A stretch of 64,000 nucleotides of DNA from Spiribacter halobius (lineage in GTDB: Bacteria; Pseudomonadota; Gammaproteobacteria; Nitrococcales; Nitrococcaceae). Of the stretch, positions 1 to 9,512 are shown in pieces. The DNA is taken from positions 2,666,001 through 2,730,000 of the forward strand of contig NZ_CP086615.1 in the NCBI RefSeq assembly GCF_020883455.1, in the 5' to 3' direction. The number at the start of each line of letters is the position of its first letter. The first letter of the stretch is position 1. A program made the position numbers and the translations under genes. A model generated the notes under the pieces. It made no database searches, was not told the origin of the DNA, and worked only from the letters and a program-made list of their open reading frames with translations.

Positions 1-348
1 CAGCAGCCGCTCGAATACCTGCTCGCGCAGCCGCCCGATCACCTTGCGGCCGATCCAGGCCATGCCGTAGCTGGAGGCGAAGGAGGTCACCCCGCGTACG
101 AGGAAGACCCCCAGGATGGCGAGCGGGATCAGGCGCAGGATGGTGGGGTCGCGCTCGACGAAGCCGGAATCGAGCATGGGCTTGATGAGCCAGGCGAAAA
201 CGGCTTCCGTCGCGCCGGTGATGATCATGCCGCCGATGGCGGCGGTGGCGACCAGGGGATACTGGGCGACGTAGCCCAGCAGGCGGCGGTAGACCTGGGC
301 GGCGGACCCCTCGGCGAGCTCGGTGAGCGGGATCGCCGGCTTTCTCAT
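1..348 (-). CDS. msbA: Lipid A export ABC transporter MsbA, N-terminal part (runs off window)
   Basis: Only the first 116 residues lie in the window. They begin MRKPAIPLTELAEG and contain two hydrophobic segments, consistent with TM1-TM2 of an ABC exporter permease. The start ATG overlaps the exbD stop in an ATGA junction, so the two are translationally coupled. Gene order comEC-exbB-exbD-msbA is a known gammaproteobacterial arrangement, and MsbA flips lipid A-core across the inner membrane. The nucleotide-binding domain is outside the window, so the assignment rests on the N-terminus and context. Confidence 0.8.
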   Translation of the reverse strand, partial: MRKPAIPLTELAEGSAAQVYRRLLGYVAQYPLVATAAIGGMIITGATEAVFAWLIKPMLDSGFVERDPTILRLIPLAILGVFLVRGVTSFASSYGMAWIGRKVIGRLREQVFERLL

Positions 349-767
349 TCCTCCACCGGGATGGTGGCGATGCCGACCCGTCGCAGGCCGACCTGGCCGG
401 CGGCGTCCAGCGCCCGCACCACCAGACGGTGAGCGGACTCGGCGTCCGCCCGGACCACGACCCGCACCGAGGCCGCTTCGCGCGCGCCGATGGCGTCCTC
501 CAGCGCGCGCCGAAGCGTCTCCGGGCGGCTGTTCACCAGTGCCTCGCCGTTGATGAAGAAGCTTCCCTGGCGGTTGATGGTGAGCTCGACCGGAGCATTC
601 TCCTCAGCCGTGACCTCGGTGCTCGCCTCGGGCAGGCTCACCTGCAGATCGGACTCGCGCAGGAACGTGGTGCTGACCATGAAGAAGATCAGCATCAGGA
701 ACACCACGTCGATCAGGGGCGTGAGGTTGATCTCGGGGTCTTCGCGCCGCCGTGGCCGCAGGTTCAC
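345..767 (-). CDS. exbD: ExbD/TolR-family biopolymer transport protein
   Basis: 140 residues, the usual length for ExbD. A short cytoplasmic tail is followed by one transmembrane helix (about residues 17-36) carrying the conserved Asp20 (LTPLIDVVF) that takes part in proton translocation, then a periplasmic domain. The start is GTG, overlapping the exbB stop (GTGA). With ExbB it forms the proton-driven motor energising TonB-type or Tol-type systems. Because it is co-transcribed with comEC and msbA and no tonB is present, the partner is unknown. Confidence 0.92.
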   Translation of the reverse strand: MNLRPRRREDPEINLTPLIDVVFLMLIFFMVSTTFLRESDLQVSLPEASTEVTAEENAPVELTINRQGSFFINGEALVNSRPETLRRALEDAIGAREAASVRVVVRADAESAHRLVVRALDAAGQVGLRRVGIATIPVEE

Positions 768-1390
768 GCCGCACTCCCCAGGCGGTCGCGCTGGCCGTGG
801 ATCACCTCCACCAGCTTCAGCGATTCCTGTTCCATGTCCACCACCAGGGCATCCACCTTGCCGCGCAGGTAGCGATAGGCGATCAGGCTCGGTATCGCCA
901 CGACCAGCCCGGCGGCGGTGGTGATCAGCGCCTCGGAGATGCCCCCGGCAAGCGCCGCGGCATCACCCAGCCCCTGGGCGCTGATGGCGGCGAAGACCTT
1001 GATCATGCCGATGACCGTGCCCAGCAGACCGAGCAGCGGCGTGATCGCGGCGATGGTGCCGAGGGTGTTGAGGTAGCGTTCCAGGCCGTGGGCCTCGTGG
1101 CGGCCCGCGTCCTCGATGCTCTCCATCATGATCTCGCGATCATGGTGCATGTTGACCAGGCCGGCGGCGATCACGCGCCCGAGGGGCGAACCGGCGCGGA
1201 TCTCCCGCAGCTGGTTCGCGTCCAGGGCGTCGTTCTTGACCTTGTGCCAGACCTGCGCGACCAGATGTCGCGGGATGATGCGGCCGCGCTGCAGCGCCCA
1301 CATGCGCTCGGCGAACAGCGCCACGGCCAGCACGGAGCACACGACGATAGGCAGCATTACCCAGCCGCCCGCAATGATCAGTTCCCACAC
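764..1390 (-). CDS. exbB: ExbB/TolQ/MotA-family proton channel protein
   Basis: 208 residues with three predicted membrane spans (about 5-26, 112-135 and 155-174) and the family signature TPLLGLLGTVIGM in the second. The GTG start lies 13 bases inside the end of comEC, so translation is probably coupled. It pairs with ExbD to form the stator-like channel that uses proton motive force. Short ExbB proteins like this one lie next to comEC in many gammaproteobacteria and are distinct from the longer TonB-dedicated ExbB. Confidence 0.93.
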   Translation of the reverse strand: MWELIIAGGWVMLPIVVCSVLAVALFAERMWALQRGRIIPRHLVAQVWHKVKNDALDANQLREIRAGSPLGRVIAAGLVNMHHDREIMMESIEDAGRHEAHGLERYLNTLGTIAAITPLLGLLGTVIGMIKVFAAISAQGLGDAAALAGGISEALITTAAGLVVAIPSLIAYRYLRGKVDALVVDMEQESLKLVEVIHGQRDRLGSAA

Positions 1391-3720
1391 GGCAGTTCGC
1401 CCGTTCCCTGAGGAGGCCCCAACAGATCGGCCGGAGCATAATGGATTTGCTCGCCACCCCGAAAGCGAAGGCGTCGCAGGTCTTCATGCAGCCAGCCGGC
1501 CCGGCGGCGCCGTTCGTCGCCGAGCCAGCGCACGCCTTCCGGCCCCAGCCGGAAGCGCGCAGCCCCCGTGCGGCCAAGGTCATGCACCCGCGCCCCGGCG
1601 CACCGCAGCCGTCGCAGCGTCTCGGGGGACGGCAGGCCGTAGGCGTTGCGGAAGCCGGCGGAGACCACGGCATGCCGTGGCCGCGTCACCGCCAGCAGCG
1701 CCGGCCCGCCGCTGCCGGCGCTGCCATGATGCGGCACCTCCAGCACGTCCACCGGCGCCGCGAGCGTTTCGGCCAGCCAGGACTCCGCCGCGCCTTCCAC
1801 GTCCCCGGTGAACAGCACACGGCCGCCGTCCGTCGCCACGGCGAGAATGCAGGAGGCCGCATTGCCGGCCCACGCGTGGCCGGCGGGCGGCCCGAGCACG
1901 TCAAAGGCCACGCCATCCCGCTCCCAGCGCTGGCCCCGGTGGCAGCGGCTGACGGCGACGTCGCCGGGCAGCGCCTCGCCGGCGATGACACGGCCGATGT
2001 CGAACCGCGCCCGCAGCGCCGGCAGGCCGCCACGATGGTCGGCGTCGGCGTGCGTGACCATCAGCGTGTCGATCCGTTGGACGCCGAGGCCTTCCAGGTA
2101 GGGGATCAGCGTGAAGGTCGCCGCGTTGGCGCCGCCGCTCCAGGCCGGCCCGGTATCCACCACCGTGGTGGTGCCGCGGGTGCGGATCACCGCGGCGCTG
2201 CCCTGCCCCACCTCGAGATAGGCGATCTCCGCGGTGCCTGGCGCGAGCGGCGGTGGCCCCGCCAGCAGCAGCGGCAAGGCCAGCGCCGGCACCAGCCTCC
2301 GGCCAGGGAACCCCGCCGGCAGCGCCAGCAGCAGCGCGGCCAGAGTGGCGGCCGCCGCAGCCCAGCGCGGCCCCATGGGCAGTGCAAGGGTGCCTCCGGT
2401 GACCGCCGCCAGCCAGCTCCCCGCCGCCACGAGCGCTTCCAGCCCGCCGGCGAGCGTCTCCAGCACCAGGCCCGCCAGCGGGGGCCACGCCAGCAGCAGG
2501 GTGCCCCCCAGGGCCAGCGGTACCACCACCAGGGAAAACAGCGGCAGCACCAGGAGATTCACCGGCAGCGCAAGGGGCGCGAGCTCGCCGAAGGCCAGCG
2601 CCAGGACCGGCGCGAGGCCTACCGTCAGCATCAGCTGAATGCGCAGCAGACCGCGCCAGGCCGGATCCCGCCGCCCCCGCAGGACCAGCAGGATCCAGGC
2701 CACCGCCGCGAACGATAGCCAGAAGCCGGGGGCCAGCGCCGCCGCCGGGTCGGGCAGCAGCACCACCGCGCCGGCGAGCCCGAGCGCCCGCCCGGGCGCC
2801 AGCGGCAGGCGCAGTAGACGCCCGCCGAGGAGCACGCCGAGCATGGTCAGCGCCCGGATCGTCGGCAGTGCGAAGCCGGCGAGCCCGGCATAAACGGTGG
2901 CGAACAGCAGGGCAAGGACACTCTCCGGCAGCCGCCTTGGCCCGGGCAGCCGCAGCCAGCCCCAGAGCAGCCCGCCGATCAGGTGCCCTGCCCCCGCGAC
3001 GAGGCCGACGTGCAGCCCGGAGATGGCCATGAGGTGGCTGGTGCCGGTGGCGCGCAGTACCTCCCAGAGCGCGTCGTCGAAGCCCCGCCGGTCGCCGGTG
3101 ACCAACCCGCGCAGGAGTGCGCTGCCGTCGCCCGCGCCCGCGGCGGCGGCGATTCGGGCGGATAGCGCCGAGCGCCAGGCGGGGAGACCCCTGGCGGGCG
3201 CCAGGCGTTCGGCCGCCTCGAGCCCCGCCAGGTAGGCCGTGGCGTCGATATGGTTCGCAGCGAGCCAGCGCTCGTAGTCGAAGCGCACCGGATTCATGAA
3301 GCCCCGGGGACGCCGCAGCCGCAGGCGGAGTCGCCAGCGCTCGCCGGCCGCGATGGCCGGCAGCTCGCCATAGACGGTGACCCGGATCGACCGTGGCAGG
3401 CGGTCAGCGGTGCCGGCGATGGCGTCGGGTGCGAGCCGGAAGCGCAGGCGTCCGTCGCTCTGCTCCGGCAGCGACACCACCCGCCCGCTGACGGGTACCG
3501 GCTCGCCGAGGGATGGATCGGGGCGAAGGGAGAGGGCATGACCCTGCCAGAGCAGCGCCCAGAGCAGGCCCAGGGCCAGTAGCGCCGCCACGCGCGGCGG
3601 CCCCCGCAGCGGCAGCAGTGCCACCATGGGCAGCAGGGGCAGCAGCCAGGGGCCGAGCGCCTGCGGCATCCATACGCCGGCGACGACGCCGAGGAGCGAC
3701 CAGGGCAGAGTGCCCGCCAT
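1378..3720 (-). CDS. comEC: ComEC/Rec2-family DNA internalisation protein
   Basis: 780 residues, full family length. The order is an N-terminal DUF4131 region with membrane spans (1-200), a multi-spanning competence domain (about 200-480, including HLMAISGLHVGL), and a C-terminal metallo-beta-lactamase-like domain (from about residue 500). The last carries the metal-binding motif THADADHRGG and the later PHHGSAGS. ComEC is the inner-membrane channel for single-stranded DNA in natural transformation. It is first in a minus-strand operon with exbB-exbD-msbA. The metal ligands appear intact, so it is probably functional. Confidence 0.95.
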   Translation of the reverse strand: MAGTLPWSLLGVVAGVWMPQALGPWLLPLLPMVALLPLRGPPRVAALLALGLLWALLWQGHALSLRPDPSLGEPVPVSGRVVSLPEQSDGRLRFRLAPDAIAGTADRLPRSIRVTVYGELPAIAAGERWRLRLRLRRPRGFMNPVRFDYERWLAANHIDATAYLAGLEAAERLAPARGLPAWRSALSARIAAAAGAGDGSALLRGLVTGDRRGFDDALWEVLRATGTSHLMAISGLHVGLVAGAGHLIGGLLWGWLRLPGPRRLPESVLALLFATVYAGLAGFALPTIRALTMLGVLLGGRLLRLPLAPGRALGLAGAVVLLPDPAAALAPGFWLSFAAVAWILLVLRGRRDPAWRGLLRIQLMLTVGLAPVLALAFGELAPLALPVNLLVLPLFSLVVVPLALGGTLLLAWPPLAGLVLETLAGGLEALVAAGSWLAAVTGGTLALPMGPRWAAAAATLAALLLALPAGFPGRRLVPALALPLLLAGPPPLAPGTAEIAYLEVGQGSAAVIRTRGTTTVVDTGPAWSGGANAATFTLIPYLEGLGVQRIDTLMVTHADADHRGGLPALRARFDIGRVIAGEALPGDVAVSRCHRGQRWERDGVAFDVLGPPAGHAWAGNAASCILAVATDGGRVLFTGDVEGAAESWLAETLAAPVDVLEVPHHGSAGSGGPALLAVTRPRHAVVSAGFRNAYGLPSPETLRRLRCAGARVHDLGRTGAARFRLGPEGVRWLGDERRRRAGWLHEDLRRLRFRGGEQIHYAPADLLGPPQGTGELPCGN

Positions 3721-3809
3721 GCCGCTGGCCAGTGTCAGGCGCGGTCAGCGATACTGCCGGGCCAAGGGCCGGTGACACGGCCCACGTACGGGGGAGACGG
3801 ACAGCCGCA

Positions 3810-4421
3810 ATGCCGAGGCGACTGCTCAGGCGCTATCTGCCCGAGGCGGGCGCGGTGCGACACCGCGTCGGTCTCGGATTCATGGCGGGGTTGCTGGAGG
3901 ATCCCTTCCTGCTGCATCTCAATCGGCGCTCCGTCGCCGGGGGGGTTGCGGTGGGCCTGTTCGTGGCCTTTCTGCCGGTGCCCGGGCAGATGGCCATCGC
4001 CGCAGCGCTGGCGGTGCTGCTGCGGGTCAACCTGGTGCTGTCCGTGCTCCTCGTGTGGATCAGCAATCCGCTGACCATACCACCGATGGTGTACTTCACG
4101 TACGTGGTGGGGACCTGGCTGCTCGGGAGTCCAGTGGTTCACACGGCCTTCGAGCCGAGCCTCGCCTGGGTGGTGCATGAATTCCGCCAGATCTGGCAGC
4201 CGGTGCTGCTTGGCTCGCTGGCGGTGGGCACGCTGGTCTCCCTCGCCGGCTACGGGGCGGCGAATCTGCTTTGGCGCATCTGGGTGGTGCGCGAGCTGCG
4301 CCGCCGCCGGCCAAGCCGCGAACAGGCGGCCCGGCTCCGTGCACATGCGACCGGCCACGACGGGGAAGGAGAACGACGCCAAGGCGCAAAGGACGCGAAG
4401 GACGCGAAGGTTAGCGATTAG
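3810..4421 (+). CDS. DUF2062 domain membrane protein with a repeat-derived tail
   Basis: 203 residues from the ATG at 3810 (MPRRLLRRYLPEAG). The sequence is typical of DUF2062: a basic N-terminus, VAVGLFVAFLPVPGQM, and an ISNPLTIPPM motif, with about three membrane helices. Function is unknown. It lies divergent from comEC and convergent with lolD. The last 15 residues (RRQGAKDAKDAKVSD) are encoded by an intergenic inverted repeat (arm at 4377-4392), so the natural C-terminus was probably extended when the repeat inserted. Confidence 0.85.
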   Translation: MPRRLLRRYLPEAGAVRHRVGLGFMAGLLEDPFLLHLNRRSVAGGVAVGLFVAFLPVPGQMAIAAALAVLLRVNLVLSVLLVWISNPLTIPPMVYFTYVVGTWLLGSPVVHTAFEPSLAWVVHEFRQIWQPVLLGSLAVGTLVSLAGYGAANLLWRIWVVRELRRRRPSREQAARLRAHATGHDGEGERRQGAKDAKDAKVSD

Positions 4422-4467
4422 GTGATTGTTCTACCAATTTATCCTTGGCGCCCTTTGCGCCTTGGCG
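4377..4467. repeat. Intergenic inverted repeat (CGCCAAGGCGCAAAGG arms)
   Basis: The left arm CGCCAAGGCGCAAAGG at 4377-4392 is the exact reverse complement of 4452-4467. The left side continues with a tandem GGACGCGAA motif. It sits between the convergent DUF2062 and lolD genes and reaches into the DUF2062 frame. A related but not identical element lies at 22164-22320. The AT-rich centre could form a long stem-loop on either transcript. Confidence 0.8.
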
Positions 4468-4564
4468 GTAGTTCCCCTGGAGGGTGCTTGCGGTTGATCC
4501 GGTGCAGGCAATGGGCGACGTGGCCGCGGAACCACAGGGCTAACCGACGCCTTTGTCATGCGCC

Positions 4565-5264
<700 letters not shown>

Positions 5265-5272
<8 letters not shown>

Positions 5273-6512
5273 GGCGCAAGGCCTCCGCCGGGGCGGTGCG
5301 GGCGGCTCGCCAGGCCGGGTAGAGCGTGGCGAGCAGGCTCAGCACCAGGGCCGAGACCGTGATCCGCACCACGTCGCTGCTGCGCAGGTCGGAGGGCAGC
5401 TCGCTGATCAGGTAGATGTCGCCGGGGATGAACTGCACGCCGAAGAGCTGTTCGATCGCGGGCACGATGGTCTCCACGTTGAGGGCGAGCGAGACGCCAC
5501 CCGCCACCCCGAGCAGCGTGCCGAGGACGCCGAGCACGGTGCCCTGGACGATGAAGATCCCCATCACCGTTCCCGGCCCGGCGCCCAGGGTGCGCAGGAT
5601 GGCGATATCCGCCTGCTTGTCCTGCACCGCCATCACCAGGGTCGAAACGATGTTGAACGCCGCCACGCCCACGATGAGCATCAGGATGATGAACATCACC
5701 GTCTTCTCCATGGCCACGGCGCGGAAGAAGTTGCGGTGCTGCATGGTCCAGTCGCTGACGCGATAGAGCCCCGGCAGATCCCGGGCGATCTCCCGCACCC
5801 GCTCCGGCGCGGCCATCATGTCGTCGAATTCGAGGCGGATCCCGGAGACGCCCTCCCCCGTGCGCAGCAGCCGCTGGGCGTCCGCGAGGTGTATCAGCGC
5901 CAGGGAGCTGTCGTACTGGCTCATGTCCACCTCGAACTCGGCGACCACGGTGAACCGCCGGACCCGTGGCAGGATCCCCGCCGCCGAGGCCCGTACCTCC
6001 GGGGTGACCACGTTCACCGCATCGCCCACGCCCACGCCGAGGCCGCGGGCAAGCCGGGTGCCGAGCACGATGCCGAACTCCCCCGCCCGCAGATCCCCGA
6101 GGTCGCCCCGCACGATGTGCCGCGTGACCCGGGACACCTGCCCCTCGCGCTCCGGATCGATCCCCCGCAGCAGCGCGCCGGTGACCTGGCTGCCGCGGCT
6201 GATCATGATCTCGCCGTCCACGAACGGTGCCGCGCCGGCCACCCGTGGATCCTCCGCCAGCCGCTCGGTCAGCCCGCGCCAGTCCTCCAGGGACTCGTCG
6301 TAGGCGTTGATGGTCGCGTGGGAGACCATGCCGAGAATGCGCTGGCGCAGCTCCTGCTCGAAGCCGTTCATCACCGACAGCACGGTGATCAGCGCGGTTA
6401 CGCCGATGGCGATGCCGAGCATGGAGCTCAGGGAGATGAACGACACGAAGTGGTTGCGCCGCCGCGCCCGGGTGTAGCGCAGGCCGATATAGAGCTGCAG
6501 GGGTCGAAACAT
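5265..6512 (-). CDS. lolC: Lipoprotein-releasing ABC transporter permease LolC/LolE
   Basis: 415 residues with the classical layout: an N-terminal membrane helix after [16 protein letters not shown], a large periplasmic domain (about 50-260), and three C-terminal helices with [14 protein letters not shown], the coupling-helix region characteristic of LolC/E. Only one permease gene is present, so either a second lies elsewhere or a single LolF-like protein serves. It is followed directly by lolD on the same strand. Confidence 0.93.
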
Positions 6513-6523
6513 CGTGGGCCTAC

Positions 6524-7234
6524 TCAGGGGCAGACGACCGGCAGCCGCCGGTCCGCCCGTATGCCGTGTTCTTCGACGCGGGCGCCGAGCGCGAGGACCT
6601 CGACGCCGGCCGCGATGGCCTCGCGCAGCGCGCGGCCGTAGGCGGGGTCGATGGCGTCCGCAGGCCGTACTTCAGTGGCGTCCTCGCGCTGGGCGCAGAA
6701 TACCAGCGCCGCCCGTCCGCCCGCCCGCACGAGGCCTGTGAGCACCTCGAGGTGGCGCACGCCGCGGGAGCTCGGGGCATCCGGGAACAGGGCGATCCCC
6801 GCCTCCACGGCGGCGGTGACGTTCTTGACCTCCACGTAGCGCACGCCGTCGGCGTCCTCCAGACGGAAATCGGCGCGCATGGGCGCACCGGGGACCGGGA
6901 CCTCCGCTCGGACTGCCGGGGCCGCGCCAAGTTCCGGCAGCAGCCGGCCGGCATCGATGGCCTCGCGCACAAGGGCGTTGGTACGACCGGTATGAATGCC
7001 GACGCGCACGCCCTCGCGGGTTTCCACCTGCTCCCACGTGTGCCGATACTTGCGCCCGGGGCGGTCGCTCGCGGAGAGCCATACGCGCAGACCCGGCTCC
7101 GCGCAGCCCAGCATGGAGCCCGTGTTGGGGCAGTGGCAGGTCAGCGCCGCGCCGTCGTCCAGCGTCACGTCGGCCAGAAACCGCTTGTAGCGGCGCTGCA
7201 GCCGCCCGGCGACGAGGGGTGCCGCATACCTCAC
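6524..7234 (-). CDS. sfsA: SfsA family protein (DNA/RNA nuclease SfsA)
   Basis: 236 residues from a GTG start. Family motifs visible are RYKRFLADV, HCPNTGSM, the nuclease-like acidic segment MRADFRLED followed by VEVKNVT, FPDAPSSRG and ALVFCAQRED. SfsA was named for a sugar-fermentation-stimulation phenotype in E. coli, and the E-x-K core resembles restriction-type nucleases. It is immediately downstream of lolC start (same strand, 11-bp gap to lolC) and divergent from the small secreted protein at 7301. Confidence 0.93.
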   Translation of the reverse strand: MRYAAPLVAGRLQRRYKRFLADVTLDDGAALTCHCPNTGSMLGCAEPGLRVWLSASDRPGRKYRHTWEQVETREGVRVGIHTGRTNALVREAIDAGRLLPELGAAPAVRAEVPVPGAPMRADFRLEDADGVRYVEVKNVTAAVEAGIALFPDAPSSRGVRHLEVLTGLVRAGGRAALVFCAQREDATEVRPADAIDPAYGRALREAIAAGVEVLALGARVEEHGIRADRRLPVVCP

Positions 7235-7300
7235 GGGCGGTCCTCCCGGCGTCGGGCGCGGATGCTACTATCCCGCCAAACCTGCAGGGAGAAGCTACGG

Positions 7301-7570
7301 ATGCGAAGCCTTGTCCTCATTGCCCTGGTCGGTGTCGTCGTCGCGCTGCCGGCCCAGGCCGACCGGCTGCTGATCGAGCGCCTCGAGGCCAGCGCCGAGA
7401 CGGCCGAGACGCCCCGGCGCGGCAGCTCCATGGAACGGGTGCGGGAGCGCTTCGGCGAGCCGGAGGATACCCGCGAGGCGGTGGGTGACCCGCCCATCAC
7501 CCGCTGGGAGTACGACGCGTTCACCGTCTTCTTCGAGCACGACCACGTCATCCACGCCGTCCGCCGCTGA
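7301..7570 (+). CDS. Small secreted protein of unknown function
   Basis: 89 residues. A signal peptide (MRSLVLIALVGVVVALPAQA, cleavage after AQA) is followed by a charged helix and ERVRERFGEPEDTREAVGDP then ITRWEYDAFTVFFEHDHVIHA. The phrase resembles the SmpA/BamE-like fold (FGxPxxxxxxG...WxY), and I suggest that class without asserting it. The start is preceded by GGGAGAA. It is monocistronic, between sfsA (divergent) and the polyamine operon (convergent). Confidence 0.75.
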   Translation: MRSLVLIALVGVVVALPAQADRLLIERLEASAETAETPRRGSSMERVRERFGEPEDTREAVGDPPITRWEYDAFTVFFEHDHVIHAVRR

Positions 7571-7582
7571 CGCCCGCCGGGC

Positions 7583-8641
7583 TCAATCCGCGCGCCCGTC
7601 GCGCAGGCCGGCGAAAAAGTCCGCTGCGCGCTCGGGCAGCGCCTCCAGGTCGTAACCCCCCTCCAGCAGCACCACCACCGGGAACGGCCGCCGCCCGATA
7701 CGCCGGCCAAGGGTGTGAAAGCCCTCCGGGCCGATGTGCACCGGATCGTCCTGGATGCCGTCGCCAGTGGCGATGTCGAAACCCAGGGAAACCACCAGCG
7801 CGGTGGGCTCCAGGCTGTCGATACGGGCGAGCACCGGGTCCAGCAGCTCCAGGTACTCGGCGTCGTCAGTATCCCGGGGCAGCACCACGAGCGCTCCGGG
7901 GCCCGCTTCGCGGCCGGCCCGGGCATCGAGATGCGGATAGTTGCGCCAGGGATCGGCGTGCAGCGAGAAGTAAGGCGCCTGCTCGCTCGCGAACTCCAGG
8001 CCGCCGTCGCCCAGGTGGTAGTCGACGTCCAGCACCGGGCAGATGCCGGCGGCGGCGAGCCGGTGCGCGGCGAGATAGGCGTTGTTGAACAGGCAGTAGC
8101 CGCCCCAGCGCCGGCGCCCGGCGTGATGGCCCGGCGGGCGGCACAGGGCGATGGCGTCCTCGCCGGATTCGGCGACGGCCTCCGCGGCGGCCACGGCGGC
8201 TGCCGCCGAGCACAGAGCCGCCTCGACGGTGCCCGCCACCAGCGGCGAGCCGATCTCCGCGCAGTACATGCCACCGCGGTGGCGCAACGGCGCGCCCCCC
8301 AGATCCGGGTGGAAGACCGTCGGGATGTACTCGTCTCCGGGTTGCAGCGTCTCCGCGATGGCGAGCAGGAACTCGACGTAGTCGGCGTCGTGCAGCGCGC
8401 GCACGGCCTCCAGCGCCTGCCCGGCCACCTCGATGGGCTGCGCCGGCCAGATACGCTGCAGGCCGTGCAGCACCGCTTCCACGCGCTGCGGCACCTCCGG
8501 GTACGGCACCGGCGGGTAACCGTCGGAGAAATCATGGGACGGCGCATGGCCGGCGTGCAGCGCGGGCACGAATACCGGCGGGGTCCAGTGCTCAGTGATA
8601 GTCCACCTCCGTCTGGCTGCCGTTGCGCGGCCCGTTCTCAT
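7583..8641 (-). CDS. Histone deacetylase/acetylpolyamine amidohydrolase superfamily protein
   Basis: 352 residues from the ATG at 8641, overlapping the end of the ureohydrolase gene by 50 bases. Superfamily motifs are CRPPGHHAGRRRWGGYC, LDVDYHLGDG (metal ligands in DYH), SLHADP, SLGFD and EGGYDLEAL. The usual second His of the HHGNG motif is Leu here. Members remove acetyl groups from lysines, acetylpolyamines or related amines with Zn. As last gene of an operon with GNAT, aminopropyltransferase and ureohydrolase, an acetylpolyamine substrate is the likeliest inference. Confidence 0.85.
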   Translation of the reverse strand: MRTGRATAARRRWTITEHWTPPVFVPALHAGHAPSHDFSDGYPPVPYPEVPQRVEAVLHGLQRIWPAQPIEVAGQALEAVRALHDADYVEFLLAIAETLQPGDEYIPTVFHPDLGGAPLRHRGGMYCAEIGSPLVAGTVEAALCSAAAAVAAAEAVAESGEDAIALCRPPGHHAGRRRWGGYCLFNNAYLAAHRLAAAGICPVLDVDYHLGDGGLEFASEQAPYFSLHADPWRNYPHLDARAGREAGPGALVVLPRDTDDAEYLELLDPVLARIDSLEPTALVVSLGFDIATGDGIQDDPVHIGPEGFHTLGRRIGRRPFPVVVLLEGGYDLEALPERAADFFAGLRDGRAD

Positions 8642-9512
8642 ATCCCTGCGCCCGCCCCCAGCAGGCGATGATGCGCTGGCTGAGCTTGGCCGCCACCATG
8701 TCGGTGACCTGGGCGGGATCGGGAATGAGCTCGACGATGTCGGCACCGCGCAGATCCACGGCCGGGTTGGCGAGGCAGGCCTCGACCAGCTCGCAGACGT
8801 CGTACCAGCCGAGCCCGCCGGGCTGCGGCGTGCCCACGCTGCCGGCCTGCCCCGGGTCGAAGACATCCATGTCGATGCTGAGCCAGACCGGACCGCTCAA
8901 TGCCGCGAGCTGCGCCAGCAGCGCGTCCCACGCCGCGCTCTGGCGCAGGCGGCGCGCCATGTAGCAGTCGATCCCCGCATCCGCCTCGATGCGCTCAGCT
9001 TCCGCATCCATCAGCGAGCGTACCCCGACCAGCAGCAGGCGGTGGCCGGCGGCGCGCAGCCGGTGACCGGGGCAGGCGTGGCTGTACGCGCTGCCTTCGT
9101 AGCTCGGCCGCAAGTCGGCGTGGGCGTCCAGCATCACCACCGTGCCGGGCCCGGGCATGCGCCCGGCGACCAGCGACGGCGTAATCGAGTGCTCGCCACC
9201 GAGGCAGAGCAGGAGCGAGTCCCGCCGCAGCGCCGCGGTGGCCTCGCCGAGGCGCCGGTGGAAGTCCTCCGGCCGCTCCCAGAGGGTCTTCTCCAGGGTC
9301 GGCAGCACGCTGACACCGAGATGCTGGAACGGTGACCAGGCCAGATCCTCGTCGTAATACTCGAGCTGCGCGGTGGCGGCGAGCAGGGCATCGGGCCCGT
9401 TGTGGGTGCCGGCGCGGTAGGACACCGTAAGCTCGTGGGGCACGGGCAGCACGAGCACGTCCGCCGCCTCCGGGTCCCGATTCGGCAGCAGCTGATAGCG
9501 CAGCTCCGTCAT
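8592..9512 (-). CDS. speB: Agmatinase/arginase-family ureohydrolase
   Basis: 306 residues. Binuclear-manganese ligands are seen in GGEHSITPS, LDAHADLRPSY and SIDMDVFDPG, the three diagnostic ureohydrolase motifs. The best call is agmatinase (agmatine to putrescine plus urea), supported by the adjoining aminopropyltransferase gene. If that enzyme acts on agmatine, this one could instead release spermidine from N1-aminopropylagmatine. The ATG overlaps the preceding stop (ATGA). Confidence 0.88.
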   Translation of the reverse strand: MTELRYQLLPNRDPEAADVLVLPVPHELTVSYRAGTHNGPDALLAATAQLEYYDEDLAWSPFQHLGVSVLPTLEKTLWERPEDFHRRLGEATAALRRDSLLLCLGGEHSITPSLVAGRMPGPGTVVMLDAHADLRPSYEGSAYSHACPGHRLRAAGHRLLLVGVRSLMDAEAERIEADAGIDCYMARRLRQSAAWDALLAQLAALSGPVWLSIDMDVFDPGQAGSVGTPQPGGLGWYDVCELVEACLANPAVDLRGADIVELIPDPAQVTDMVAAKLSQRIIACWGRAQGYENGPRNGSQTEVDYH

